Positions 10,324 through 23,900 are shown, counted from the stretch's first letter. The stretch: DNA of 64,000 bases from Mycolicibacterium rhodesiae JS60 (GCA_000230935.2 AGIQ01000005.1:1-64000), one strand, 5' to 3'. A program made the numbers and translations. The notes: a model not told the origin generated them from the sequence alone.

Positions 10324-10998
10324 GTGAACGCCGTTCTGAGAGTGGCTGCGCTGGGCTTTGGTCAACTCGTCGCGATCGCGCTGTTGCTGTTGATCCCGGC
10401 AGGCACGGTCGACTACTGGCAGGCTTGGACGTTCTTGGCGGTGTTCGCCCTCACGGCCTGGTTCCCGAGCATTTACCTGCAGATCACGAATCCGGTTGTC
10501 CTGGAACGGCGGATGCGCAGCGGGCCGATCGCCGAAGGCCGCGCCGTGCAGAAGATGGTGATGCTCGGCCTCTACGGATCGCTGGTCGCGATCTGCGTGG
10601 TGAGCGCGCTGGACCATCGCTTCGGCTGGTCATCGGTACCCTTGGCGCTCTGTGTGTTCGGCAACGTTCTGGCGGGCGGCGGCCTGGTCGTGACGGTGAT
10701 GGTGGCCGTTCAGAACACCTATGCGTCCACCACGGTCCAGGTGGAAACGGGCCAGACAGTCGTCAGCACCGGTCTTTACGGCCTGGTGCGACATCCCATG
10801 TATACCGGCAACGTGCTGATCCTCGTGGGCCTGCCGCTTGCGCTGGGCTCCTATTGGGCCCTCGCATTCGTCATGCCCGGGGTGGCCGTCCTCGCTGCGC
10901 GCATCCATGACGAGGAGAAGCTGCTCGGTGACGAATTGGACGGCTACCGCGAATACACCCAGAAGGTCCGCTCGCGCCTGATCCCGTATATGTGGTGA
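10324..10998 (+). CDS. Isoprenylcysteine carboxyl methyltransferase-family membrane protein
   Basis: This is a 224-residue integral membrane protein with about five hydrophobic segments (near residues 5-27, 35-55, 78-100, 105-130 and 165-190). The GLYGLVRHPMYTG stretch near residue 155 and the C-terminal EEKLLGDELDGYREYTQKVRSRLIP match the ICMT/PEMT fold, in which SAM-dependent methyl transfer occurs at the membrane face. GTG 10324 is chosen because GGGAGG lies six bases upstream. It follows the PKS by 71 bases on the same strand and could share its transcript. Family members methylate prenylcysteine carboxylates, phospholipids or other lipid acceptors. A methyl ester or O-methyl group on the lipid or peptide product is a possible role here, but that is inference from position. 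Confidence 0.75.
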   Translation: MNAVLRVAALGFGQLVAIALLLLIPAGTVDYWQAWTFLAVFALTAWFPSIYLQITNPVVLERRMRSGPIAEGRAVQKMVMLGLYGSLVAICVVSALDHRFGWSSVPLALCVFGNVLAGGGLVVTVMVAVQNTYASTTVQVETGQTVVSTGLYGLVRHPMYTGNVLILVGLPLALGSYWALAFVMPGVAVLAARIHDEEKLLGDELDGYREYTQKVRSRLIPYMW

Positions 10999-11060
10999 GG
11001 CGTCGACCGTGATCGGCATCGTGGCGCAAGCGGGGTGCAATTCAGCTGACTGATCTGCAA

Positions 11061-11996
11061 GTGCGCAAAATGCGATTCGGCTTCGCCGACTATCCAGTTC
11101 CGTTCAACTGGAATCCGTCCGATCCCGCGTTCTCGTGCGCGACCAACATACTGTCGTTTCTTTTCCTGGCGATCGAGAAGATGATCAGCGCGACGGTCCA
11201 CGAGGTGCTTCCGTCGATTACCGACCCGGTAATCGCTGAGGAGGCGCTGGCTTTCGTCCGGCAAGAGGGCCAGCACAGCATGGCTCACCGACAGCACGCC
11301 AAGGCGCTGATCAAAGGCTATCCGGCTCTGCAACAGGTTCTCGATGAAATGATGGCGGTGTACGACGACCTGACCGCCACCACATCAGTGAAGTACCGGT
11401 TGGCATATATTGCCGATCTCGAGGCGACGTTCACGCCGACGTTCACGATGATCCTCAATCACGCAGACACATTGCTTGCCCCCGGTGACGATCGCGTTGC
11501 CTCGTTATTCCTGTGGCATTTCGTCGAAGAGATCGAGCATCGCAGTTCGGCGCTCATTGTCTATGACGCTGTCGTGGCTGATCAGTGGTATCGCATGCGG
11601 CTAGCACCATCAGTTTTCAACCACGCCGGCGCAGCGATCGAGAACGCCGTGAATGGCTTCAACTCACACCTCTCGCTAGACGAGCGGAAAGTTGATGCGA
11701 CATCGATGTTCGGAAGTCCATGGTTGAAAGCGACTCTTGTACAGAGATTTCCGCTTCTGAGGAAATACCGACAGTTCGCGGTACCCAATAACGGGCCGGT
11801 GCAGAAGTTCTATCCAAAAATTCCGCTGCGTGAGCAGGCGGTTGCGGCGATCGGGGTCGTCCTCAGTCAGATTCCGGGCCACAATCCCGGCAAGCACACG
11901 ATGCCAGCCCTCGCGACCGAGTGGCTGGCCCGCTACGAGGCCGGTTACGACGTCACCCGCTGGTACACCGCGGGTAACGAACCGTCGCGGGGCTAG
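11061..11996 (+). CDS. PF10118-type predicted metal-dependent hydrolase (ferritin-like)
   Basis: This is a 311-residue, mostly helical protein of the family annotated as predicted metal-dependent hydrolase. Candidate metal ligands recur in a ferritin-like pattern: AIEKMISATVHE near residues 36-48, RQEGQHSMAHRQH near 68-80, DLEATFTPTF near 122, and WHFVEEIEHRSSA near 151-163. The biochemical reaction of the family is not established as far as I know, and a diiron oxygenase is as plausible as a hydrolase. The start is GTG 11061 or ATG 11070. Its stop overlaps the convergent NRPS stop by four bases. Its base composition looks less GC-rich than the flanking PKS and NRPS genes. It may tailor the acyl or peptide part, but nothing in the sequence proves that. 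Confidence 0.65.
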   Translation: MRKMRFGFADYPVPFNWNPSDPAFSCATNILSFLFLAIEKMISATVHEVLPSITDPVIAEEALAFVRQEGQHSMAHRQHAKALIKGYPALQQVLDEMMAVYDDLTATTSVKYRLAYIADLEATFTPTFTMILNHADTLLAPGDDRVASLFLWHFVEEIEHRSSALIVYDAVVADQWYRMRLAPSVFNHAGAAIENAVNGFNSHLSLDERKVDATSMFGSPWLKATLVQRFPLLRKYRQFAVPNNGPVQKFYPKIPLREQAVAAIGVVLSQIPGHNPGKHTMPALATEWLARYEAGYDVTRWYTAGNEPSRG

Positions 11997-14900
11997 CTCG
12001 CTACGACGCGGCTCAGGTCTCGCACCGTCGGCGCTGCGAGAAAGACCGGCAGCGTCACCCGCGCACAGACGGTGGCATTGATCGCCCCAACGGCCCGCAT
12101 CGCCGAGAGCGAGTCCCCGCCCAGGCCGAAGAACGAATCGTCCACCCCGACGCGATCCACACCCAACACCTGGGTATAGATGCCACACAAGGCCTTTTCG
12201 AGGTCGCTGCTCGGCGCCTTATACACAGGGTGTTCGGGCACCGGGGCAGCTGGCGGCTGACGATCCTCCACAACGAGTGGGTGGGCGGGATAATCCGCCA
12301 TGCTCGCCAGCGTCCTGTCGAGTTGCTCGACAATCCGTGAGATGCGCGTGTCGTCGAATACATCGGTTCGATACTGGATCCGCAGATCCAGTTCCGGACC
12401 CGGCACGGCTTGGACCGTGAGCGGGTAATGGTAGAAATCGCGGCTGTCGACGGCGGTGACCGCCAGCCCGTCCGCTCCCGACAACAGCGAGGTATCGGTC
12501 GGGTAGTTCTCGAACACGAACACCGTGTCGAACAGCTTCCGATGACCGGCGACTCGATGAATGTCGTTGAGCCCCAGATACTCGTGCTCGAATGTCCGAC
12601 TCCGGCTGTCCCGCAACTCGTCGAGAAGATCCGCGAGGCCCGCGTCGGGCGCGACGTTCACCCGCATCGGTACCGTGTTGATCAGCAGGCCTACCATCGC
12701 ATCCGCGCCGGCCAGTTCGGCCGGCCGCCCCGCAACCACCACACCGAACGCGATATCACCCTGGCCGGTCATCGTCATCAGCAGCTGCGTCCAGGCCGCC
12801 TGTAGAACAGTGCTGATGGTGGTGTGGTGGGTGCGCGCCAGCTCGTTCAACGCCGTCGTGGTCTGCTCCGAAACCCGAAGCGAGGCAACACCGCGTGGGC
12901 CCATGCCCTGATCCGGCGGGCCGACCAATGTCGGGGTGTCGAAGCCGGCCAACGCCTCGCGCCACACAGAACGCGCGGCAGGCAGATCCCGATCGGCCAG
13001 CCAGCTGACAAACCTGCGATAGGGCACCGCCGCGGGCAACCGCTGTCCGTAATAGCCGGCGAACACTTCCTGCAGCAGCACCGTCGTCGACCAGCCGTCC
13101 AGCAGGATGTGGTGGTTGGTCAGGACCAGCCGATGCTGATCCGGTGCGACCCGAATCAAAGCGGCGCGGAATGGCGTCTGCTCAGCCAGATCACAGACCG
13201 CCCCCCGTTCCGCCGCGCACAACTGCTCGATCCGCTCATCGCGGTCAGTGGCCTCGCGACTGAGATCGACGTATTGCCAGGGCAACACGGGATCGGCCGG
13301 GATGACCTGGATCGGTTCCGCAAAGTGACCGGCGAAGTGAGCCGCCAGGTTCGGGTGTCGTTGCACCGCCGACTGTACGGCCTCCTGCAGCCGGTACCGG
13401 TCGAGCCGACCGTGCAGCGTGACGCCCATCTGGACGGCGTACACATCGTCGCCGCAACTGTGAGCGACTGCTGCGTGGAACAACAATCCCTGCTGCAGCG
13501 GCGTCAGCGGCAGGATGTCGGCTGCCTCATGTTCCCGGCACAGTTCGTCGATCTGCTGCTGCGACAATCGGGCGGGCGCGATGTCCGACGGCGTCAATCC
13601 CCCACCGCCGCCGTGGACATGCGCGCAGATACCGGCGAGGGCGTCGAACCACAGGTCGGACAACCGGGTCACCTGCACGTGGTCCAGTGCGGACAGCGCC
13701 CACGTCCAGCCGGCGCGAAGGTGTGGTCCGTCATGGGTTTCCACGGTGCCTGCGTTGAGTTCCACGGTGTGCATCAACGGCATCGGGACAGCCGCTGCGG
13801 CGCCGGTCACCTTCCAGCCGTCCTCGCGGATCTCCCAGAAGTCACCCGATGCCTGCCCGCCGGCGCCACCCATCCGGCCGAGGTAGTTGAAGCCGATGGT
13901 CGGGTCGGCGCCGGCCAGATCGACGTCGGCGTTGAGGTATCGCAGCAGACCGTAGGTCAAACCGTCGGGCAGGGCCCGGAGTTGTTCCTTGGCGTCCTTG
14001 ATGATCGGGCCAAGGTCGGCGTCACCGGCGAGTACCTGTCCCCAGTCCAGCCCGCCTGCAGCGAGCGATATCGGGTACTTGGTGGTGAACCATCCGACCG
14101 TCCGCGAGAGATCTACGTCCGCCACCTCTTCCTGGCGGCCATGACCTTCTGCATCGATGACGACGGGTGCGCCTGCGGCGCCGAGGAATTCGGCTAGGGC
14201 CAGCCCGAAGGCGATCAGCAGGATGTCGTTGATGCCGGCGTGGAATGCCGCAGGCACCTCGCCGAGCAGCATCCTGGTGGTTTCGGTGTCCAGCTCCACC
14301 GACAGGCTGCCTGCGTTCGCATAAGTGTCGATCGCGGGCTGGACGGCGGGCAATGGCGCGGGAATCGCCGCGATCTCCCGCCAGCGTTCCACGGTGCCCA
14401 CGACGTCGGGGTGATGGGCATGCTCGGCCAGGATCGCCGCCCACCTGGCGAAGGATGTTCGCGGAGCGGGCAATTCGACGGGCTGTCCGCCGTGAAGTTG
14501 CGCCCAGGCGAGGTTGAAGTCCTCCACCAGGATTCGCCACGAGACGCCATCGACGGCGAGGTGGTGCGCGATCATCAGCAGCTGCCCGGTGGGGACGGCC
14601 CACAGCGCGCTCACCATCGCCCCGGTCGCGGGGTTCAGCCTGGATCTGGCCTTGGCGACCGTTTCATCCGAGAGGACGTCGACGGTGTGCAGGCACGCGC
14701 GGGCGTCAACGGATCCGGGTTCGGGCACGGCCAGCGACCAACCTCCGGCACCGTCGTCGCTTACGCGCATCCGCAACATGGCATGCCTGTCCAAGACTGC
14801 TTGCAGCACCACCAGCACGTCGTCTTCGGTCACACCGACCGGCGCCTGGATCAACACGGTCTGGTTGAACTGATCGACCGGACCGTCAACGCCGTTCAGC

Positions 14901-17900
14901 CACTGGATGATCGGGGTCGCCTGCACCGGGCCGGTGCCTTCGTCGACAAGATCGTCGTCACCGTCACTGATCGTGGCAACCCGGGCCAGCCCGGCCACCG
15001 TCTGTTCGACGAAGATGTCGCGCGGCCGGCAGATCACCCCGGCGGCCCGCGCCCGCGCAACCACCTGCATCGACAGGATGCTGTCGCCGCCGAGTTCGAA
15101 GAACGATTCGTCGACGCCGACCCGCTCCAGTCCCAGGACCTGGGCGTAGATGCCGGCCAGGATCTCCTCGACCGCGTCCGACGGGGCGCGGTAGGAGTCG
15201 ACGTCCTGATAGTCCGGTGCTGGTAACGCCTTGGTGTCCAGCTTCCCGTTGACTGTCAGCGGCAATGCGGCGATCGCCACCACCGCGGTGGGGACCATGT
15301 ACGACGGCAACCGGTCGCCCAATGCGGCGCGCGCGGCAACCGGGTCGACATCGCCGGTCACATACCCGACGAGACGCTTGTCGCCGGGGCGGTCTTCGCG
15401 GGCGATCACCACCGCCTGCTCGACACCGTCCAGATCGCTGAGTGCGGCTTGGATTTCGCCGAGCTCGATCCGGTATCCGCGGATCTTCACCTGCTCGTCG
15501 GAACGCCCCATGTAGCGCAGCTCGCCGTCGGCGCCCCACGCCATCAGGTCGCCGGTGCGGTACATCCGTGCCCCGGGCTCGCCGAACGGACAGGCCACGA
15601 ACCGGGTAGAGGACAGCCCGGCCCGGCCGATGTATCCGTCCGAGACGCCGGCGCCCGCGACATATAACTCACCGACGACACCGATCGGGACCGGTCGCAA
15701 CAAGGTGTCGAGGACGAAGAAGCCGAGGTGCCCCAACGGCACGCCGATGGGGCTGACGGCGCTGTCGGCGTCCTCGGCCACGATCTCCCGGAACGAGGCG
15801 TGCACCGTCGTTTCCGTGATGCCGTACATGTTGAGCAGACGCGGCGAGCCGGGAGGATGGTTCGCCAGCCAGGCCCGCATCTTCTGTGGCTCAAGCGCTT
15901 CCCCACCGAACACCACGGCCTCGAGCTTCAGCTGGGAACCGAGCTCGGGATTGGCTGCGTCGGCAGACTGCAACGCGTAGAACGCGGACGGGGTCTGGCT
16001 CAGGACACCGACCTGCTCGGATACCAGCAGGGCGTGCAGATCTTCCGGCGAGCGCACCACCGCGTCGGGGACCACGACCACCCGGCCGCCGTAGAGCAGC
16101 GCACCCCAGACCTCCCACACCGAAAAGTCGAAGGCCAGGGAGTGGCATTGCGACCAGGCCAACCCTGCCATGTCCATGTCGGCGTCCAGGGTTTCCAACA
16201 GCCGAATCACGTTGCGATGTGGAATCGCAACGCCCTTGGGCGTTCCCGTGGTGCCGGAGGTGTAGATGATGTAGGCGACGTCGTCGGCCTGCGGCCCGGG
16301 CAGTGCCGCGCTGGTGTCGACCGCAGGATCGACCAGATCACTCACGTCGATCACCGAAAGGGCATGTCCACCAAGCAATTCGGCCAGTGCCGCGGTGGTG
16401 ACGGCGGCGACCGGCCTGGCGTCGCCGAGCACGAACTGCCTGCGCTGCTCGGGCACCGTCGGATCGATCGGCACATAGGTCGCGCCGGTTTTCACCACCG
16501 CCACCATCGCCACGATCGCCTCGGCCGTGCGGGGCAACAGCAGCGCTACCCGTTGTCCGGGTCCTGCGCCGCGACCGGCCAATACGTGCGCGGCCCGGTC
16601 GGTCGCCTCATCGAGCTCGCGATACGTCATCGACTCGCCCTCGAAGGTGACCGCCGGCGCATCCGGGGTGAGCGCCGCCTGCCGGATGAACATCGACGCG
16701 ATCGTCTCCGGGGTGCTCACCGGCTGGGTCAGCGCGGCGCGGTTGCCGATCTGGTCGAGGCGAGTGTGTTCGGCGGTCTCGAGAACGTCCAGCGCCGACA
16801 TCGGCTGGGCCGGGTCGGCGGTCATCGCCGTCAGCACCCGTCGCAGCCGGTCGACGAGGATCCCGATACTGGCGGAATCGAATACGTCGGTGCGGAATTC
16901 GACACCGCCACCGATTCCGGCAGGTTCACCGGCCTCATCCCAGCGTTCGGCCAGGTTGAACGTGAGGTCCATGCGCGCTGTCTTGGTGTCCACCGCAATC
17001 GGCTCGACCTGCAGGTCGCCGAGCGAAAGCCCGGCGGCATCGCCGGCCTGCCAGCCGAAGTTCTGCCAGGCCAACACCACCTGCACCAGCGGGTGGTGGG
17101 CCATGCTGCGGGTCGGTTTGAGCCGCTCTACCAGGACCTCGAAGGGCACATCTTGGTGCTCGTAGGCGGACAGGCTGCGTCGGCGCACCTGGGCCAGCAG
17201 ATCGGCGAACGTGGGATTCCCGCTCAGGTCGACACGCAGGACCAACGTGTTGACGAAGAAGCCGACCAGCTCGTCGAGCGCGGTGTCACCGCGCCCGGCG
17301 ATCGGGAAGCCCACCGCCACATCGTCATTGGCGGACAGGTTCGACAACAGCACGGCCAGTGCGGTCTGCACCACCATGAAGGGCGTCGCGTTGTGCTCGC
17401 GCGCCACCCTGGCGACCTGCCGTTGCAAATCGGCAGGCCAGTCGACATCAAGGCGCGCGCCGCGATAATCGGCGGCCATCGGGTAGGGCCGGTCGGTGGG
17501 CAGCTGCAACTGCTCGGGCATCCCGGCCAGCACGCCTTCCCAATACGCCAGTTCCGCGGAGATGCGGCTGTCTGCGTCGGTCAGATCCCCCAGCCGCGAA
17601 CGCTGCCACAGCGTGTAATCGACGTATTGCACCGTCAGATCGGCCCAGCCGGGCGCCTCGCCGGCCGACCGGCTGGCGTAGGCGACGCCGAGATCACGCA
17701 CCAGAGGTGCGACCGACCAGCCGTCAGCCGCGATGTGGTGCACCACCGCCACCAGCACATGTTCGTCGCCTGCGATCCGGAAAAGCTGTGCCTGCATCGG
17801 GATCTCGTTGGCGAGATCAAAGGTGTACCGCGTCGCCGCGTCGATGGCGTCGGCCAGCTCGGTGTCCGACCAGCCCGTGGCATCAATGATGGCCCAGCCG

Positions 17901-20900
17901 AAGTCCGCGACATCAGTGGGGACGACGAGCTGTTGCGGCACGCCTTCGACTGCCGGGAACCGGGTGCGCAGGCTTTCCTGGTGGGCCACGACGTCGGCCA
18001 GCGCAGCACCCAGCGCGTCGGCGTCGAGCTGGCCCCGCAGCCGCAAGGACACCGGGAGGTTGTAGATCGGGGAGGGGCCTTGGAGTTGGTCGACGATCCA
18101 CAACCGGTTCTGGGCGAAGGACAGCGGTACGACCTCGGGCCGCGGGCCGGCCACCAGTGGCTCGGAACGTGTTTCGTCACCGGTGACCCGCAGCGCAAGC
18201 TGCGCGACGGTAGGTGTCTCGAACAGCACGCGGACCGCCAGCCCGGAGCCCATGCTCTTGTTGACCGCCGCGACCAGGCGCATCGCCGACAGCGAATCCC
18301 CGCCGAGATCGAAGAACGAGTCGTCCACCCCCACGCGGTCGATGCCGAGCACCTGCGCGAAGATCCCGGCGAGGATCTCCTCGGTGGGAGTGCTTGGGGC
18401 ACGGTAGTTTTCCGCATCCTGGTAGTCCGGCGCCGGCAGCGCCCGCCGGTCCAGCTTGCCGCTGACGGTGAGCGGCAGCGCCGACAACTCCAGCACCGCG
18501 GCGGGAACCATGTAGGCGGGCAGCCGTTCGGCGAGCGCGACCCGCACCTTGACCGGATCCGCGGTGCCGGTGAAGTAACCCACCAGACGCGGGTCGCCGG
18601 GGCGGTCTTCGCGGGCGATCACCACCGCCTGCTCGACGCCGTCGAGGCCGGCCAGCACGGCCTGGATCTCGCCGGGCTCGATGCGGTACCCGCGGATCTT
18701 GACCTGCTCGTCGGCGCGGCCCAGGTATTGGAGCTGGCCGTCCGGACGCCACCGCACCAGGTCGCCGGTGCGGTACATCCGCTGACCGGGCCCACCGAAC
18801 GGGCAGGGGACGAAGCGGGACGCCGTCAGCCCGGTCCGACCGATGTACCCGACGCCCACACCGCGACCGGCCACGTACAGCTCACCGACCACGCCTTCGG
18901 GCACCGGGCGCAACCGTTCGTCGAGGACGAACGCTGCCACAGTTGGCGGCGGCGCGCCGATGGGGACCTCAGCGCCCGCCTCCAGCGGCTTGCTCATCGA
19001 GGCGTAGACCGTGACTTCGGTGGGACCGTAGGCGTTGATCACCACCCGGCCGGGCGCCCATTGGTCGACCACTTCGGGCGGGCACGCTTCACCGCCGAGC
19101 AGCAGCGCCACCGACTCCAACCCCTGCGGCCGCAGCGCCGCTACCGCCGACGGTGTTTGGGTGAGCACAGTGACGTGTTCGCTGACCAGCAGCGCGTGGA
19201 AATCATCGGGCGAGCGAACCACCGGATCGGGCACCACCAGCAGCCGCCCGCCACCGAGCAGTGCGGCCCAGATCTCCCACACCGAGAAGTCGAAGGCGTA
19301 CGAGTGGCATTGCGTCCACACCTGGTCGGCCGGCAGGTCAGGGTGCGCCGAGTCGGCGAGGTGGGCCAGGTTGCGGTGGGACAGCGCAACACCTTTGGGG
19401 GTGCCGGTCGTGCCCGAGGTGTAGATGAGGTAGGCGATGTTGTCCGGGTCAGGCGCCGGGAGCGCCGTGCTGGGCTGGCGGTCGACGGCCGCAGCATCGA
19501 TAGCGACAACCGCAACATCATGTCCTTGCAGTCGCGGCCGCAGCATCTCAGTGGTGACGACCACGACTGGCGCCGCGTCTCCGAGCATGAACTCGATCCG
19601 AGCCTCGGGCAGCGCGGGATCGATCGCCAGGTACGCGGCCCCGAGTTTCAGCGCTGCCAGCATGACGACGACGGCCTCGGCCGAGCGTTCGAGCAGCAAC
19701 GCCACACTGTCGCCGGCACCAACCCCGCGGCCGGACAGCAGGTGCGCGTAGCGGTTTGCCGCCTCATCGAGGTCCCGGTACGTCATCGACACGGCACCAG
19801 CCGTGAGCGCGATGGCCCGCGGGGCGCGATTGACCTGCGCGGCAAACAGTTCCGGAACCGATACCGCAGGCATCGGCCGACTCAGCACCGCACGATTGCC
19901 CACGACGTCGAGTCGCGCGCGCTCGGCGGCGTCGAGTAAGTCGACCGACGACACCCGCTGTGCCGGATCGGCGGTCATCGCCACCAGCAGCCGCTCCAAG
20001 CGCCCCACCATCGTTTCGATGCTCGCGGCGTCGAAAACGTCGGTGCGGAACTCGGCCATGCCAAAGAGTCCGGTGGGCTCGCCCGCGTGGGTCCAACGTT
20101 CGGTCAACGAGAATGCAAGATCCACTCGGGCGGTGTGGGTTTCGAGCGGGAGCTGGGTGACCTGCAGGTCCCCCAACGCCAGCGCAATGTCTTCGCTGGT
20201 CTCCCCGGGCAGGTTCTGCCAGGCCAACATCACCTGGACCAGCGGATGGTGGTTGAGCGATCGAGTCGGGTTGATCCGCTCGACCACCACTTCGAACGGC
20301 ACGTCTTGGTGTTCGTAGGCGGCCAGACTGCGAGTGCGCACCTGAGCCAGCAGGTCCGCGGCCGTCGGGTCACCGCCGACGTCGACCCGCAACACCAGGG
20401 TGTTGACGAAGAATCCGATCAAGTCGTCGAGAGCCGGGTCACGGCGCCCACCGATCGGGAAACCCACCGCCACATCAGAACTCGCGCTGAGCTTGCTCAG
20501 CAGCAACGAAAGCGCGGCCTGAACCAGCATGAAACTGGTCGCATTGTGCTCGCGAGCCACCGCAGCGATCCGCTGTTGCAACTCGATGGGCCACTCCCAC
20601 CCGATAGTGGCGCCACGCTGGTCCGCCACCGGCGGGTATGGCCGGTCGGTTGGCAACTGCAAACGCTCGGACATGCCGGCCAACGCGTCTTCCCAGTACG
20701 CCAGCTGCGCGGCGATGAGACTGTTGCCGTCATTCAGGTCACCGAACTGGGCACGCTGCCACAGCGTGTAATCGACGTACTGAACCGGCAACTCAGCCCA
20801 GGCAGGGGGCAGCCCCGCGCTCCGGCAGACATAGGCAATGCCCAGGTCACGCACCATCGGGCCCATCGACAGACCGTCGGCCGCGATGTGATGAGCTACG

Positions 20901-23900
20901 GCCACCACCACGTGCTCGGTGTCGCTGACCCGGAATAGCCTTGCCTGCATGGGGATCTCAACGGCCAGGTCGAACGAGTGCAGCGCGACCTCGCCGACCG
21001 CCTCGTCCAGCCGGGCTTGTGACCAGCCGGCGGCGTCGACGATGGCCCAGCCGATGTCAGCCCGCTCGGCGGGCACCACCACCTGCTGCGGTATGCCGTC
21101 GGGCGCGACGAAGATCGTGCGCAGGCTCTCGTGGCGGCTCACCACATCGGCCAGCGCAGCACCGAGCGCTTCGGCATTGAGCGGACCGTCCAGCCGGAGG
21201 CCGACCGCCATGTTGTAGGTCGGTGACGGACCCTGCAACTGGTCGAGGAACCACAACCGGTTCTGGGAGAACGACAACGGGATCACCGACGGGCGCTCCA
21301 TGGGGCCCACCGGCTTGAGCCGATCGTCGTCCCCGCCGATGCGCGGCGCCAACTGGGCGACCGATGGCGCTTCAAAGAGCGTCCGGACCGAAAGATGAGT
21401 GTTCAGACCGGTATTGACCGCGGCGATCAGACGCATCGCCGACAGCGAATCCCCACCCAGGTCGAAGAACGAATCGTCCACACCCACCCGGCTCAGACCC
21501 AGGATCCGGGCATAAATGCCCACCAGGATCTCCTCGACCGCGGTCGACGGTGCACGGTAGGAGTCGGTACCGGCGAATTCTGGTGCGGGCAGGGCGCGGC
21601 GGTCCAGTTTGCCGTTCACCGTCAAGGGCAGCGCGTCGATGACCATGATCGCGGCCGGAACCATGTACTCCGGTAGCCGTTCGGCCACCGCGGCCCGTGC
21701 CGTGGCGGCATCGACCGAACCGGTGACATAACCCACCAGACGCTTATCGCCGGGCCGGTCCTCCCGCGCGATCACCACCGCCTGCTCGACCCCGCCCACC
21801 TCGGCTAGCACCGCGCGAACCTCACCGAGCTCAATCCGGTAGCCCCGAATCTTGACCTGCTCGTCGGCCCGTCCCACATAACGCAACTCGCCATCAGCGC
21901 CCCACCACACCAGGTCGCCGGTGCGATACATGCGCATCCCCGGTACGCCGAACGGGCAAGCGACGAAGCGCGAAGACGACAAGCCCGGTCGCCGCCAATA
22001 CCCCAAACCGGCCTGCGGCCCAGCCACATACAGGTCACCGACGACACCGGCAGGCACCGGTCGCAACCACTGATCCAGCACGAAGAACCCGAGATCCGGC
22101 AGTGGCCCGCCGACGGGGCTCACATCGCTGTCGATGTCGTCACCGACGATCTCCCGGAACGACGCGTGCACCGTGGTCTCGGTGGTGCCATAGAGATTGA
22201 GCAGGCGCGGCGTGCGGGGGTGGCTGTCCAGCCATGCCCGAATGCGTTGTGGCTCAAGTGCTTCACCGGCGAAGATCACCGCCTGCAGCTTCAGCTGACG
22301 TGCGATTTCGGGCTGCATCGCATCGGCGGTTTGTAGTGCGTAGAACGCCGAAGGCGTCTGCGACAGGATGGTGACCTGTTCGGCGGCCAGCAGGGCGTGG
22401 AATTCCTCCGGCGCGCGGGCCACCGACTCGGGGACCACCACCAATCGGCCGCCGTAGAGCAGGGCGCCCCACATCTCGCAGACCGAGACGTCGAAGGCCA
22501 GTGAATGCCATAGCGACCACACCTGTTCCGCCATAGCAATATTGGCGTCCATAGCGGCCAGCAACTGGGTCACGTTCTGGTGGGTGATGGCGACACCCTT
22601 GGGGACGCCGGTGGTGCCCGAGGTGTAGATCAGGTACGCGATGTGAGCGGGAGCCGGTCCCGGCAGCGGGGTGCTGGGCTGGCTCGCGACGGCGGGGTCA
22701 TTCGGGTCGAAGATGCGCAAATCCTGACCGGTCAACCGCTGCGCCAACTCCGAGTTGGTGATCGCGGCCACCGGCGCCGCGTCGCCGAGCACCAGCTGCA
22801 TACGCGCAGGCGGCGCGGCCGGGTCGATCGGCACATACGCCGCGCCGGCCTTCAACACCGCCAAAATAGACACGATCGCATCCGCCGATCGCGGCAACAA
22901 CAGCGCGACCCGCTCGCCGGGCCCAATCCCCTTGCTCGCCAACATGTGCGCGAACCGGTTCGTCGCTTCGTCCAGCTCGCGATATGTCCAGGACCGCTCC
23001 CCCCAGGTGAGAGCCAACGCCTCCGGGGCGCGCGTCGCCTGCAGGGCGAACAAGGCGGGTATCGACTCCACCGTGGAAATGGATCTGGTCAACGCGGCCC
23101 GGTCGCTCCAGCGATCCACCGCAGCGTGCTCGGCGTCACCGAGCACGTCGATCGAGGACAGCGGACGGCTCGGCTCGGCGATCATGGCCGCCAGCACGCG
23201 CTCGATCCGCTCGATCAGTGCTTGCACGTCGGCCGCGTCGAACACATCGGTGTCGTATTCGACGCGGAAGGTCAGCTGGTCGCCGGGCAGGGCCTGCACC
23301 GCGATCGGGTAGTGGTTGTACTCCCGGTGCGCGAAGTTCGTGACGGCCAGTCCGTCACTGCCGGACAACGTCGCGGCGTCGATCGGATAGTTCTCATAGA
23401 CGAAGAACGTGTCGAACAGGTGATCCTGACCAATCACCCGGTGGATCTCGCTGAGCGCCAGATGCTGGTGATCCAGGGTCTGGGCATGATCGTTCTGCAA
23501 CTGGTCGAGCAGCTCGGAAGTCGTTGTCTTCACGGCAATCCTGGCCCGCACCGGCACGGTGTTGATGAGTAGACCCACCATCGAATCCGCACCCAGCACC
23601 TCGTCCGGCCGCCCCGACACCGTCGTGCCGAACGCCACGTCAGCATGACCGGTCAACGACATGAGCACCCGCGCGAAAGCGCCTTGCAGCACCGTACTGA
23701 CCGTGGTGTGACAGGACCGCGCCAGTTCGCCGAGTGCCCGCGTCGTCTGCTCGGGAATCGTCGACGAGATGACATCGCGCCGGCCCAGACTCGCCCGGCC
23801 CGCCGCACCCACCAACGTCGGGGTATCGAAACCTGCCAGGACCTTCCCCCACGCCGCGCGAGCCGCATCGAGATCACGACCGGCCAGCCAACTGACGAAC

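Noticed and set aside
11990..11999. Overlapping convergent stops of the PF10118 gene and NRPS-B as a sign of truncation
   Set aside because: Both proteins end in normal family positions, and a similar four-base convergent overlap occurs at 59712-59715, so it reflects compact packing.
15728..19939. A plus-strand open frame of about 1400 codons
   Set aside because: It lies entirely antisense to the NRPS modules, has a His/Arg/Gly-rich low-complexity translation and no recognisable domain; such long antisense frames are expected from GC-rich third codon positions.
22580..23572. Other long antisense frames in the NRPS, such as this one and 26423-27673
   Set aside because: They are mirror frames of strongly conserved C and A domain coding sequence on the minus strand.
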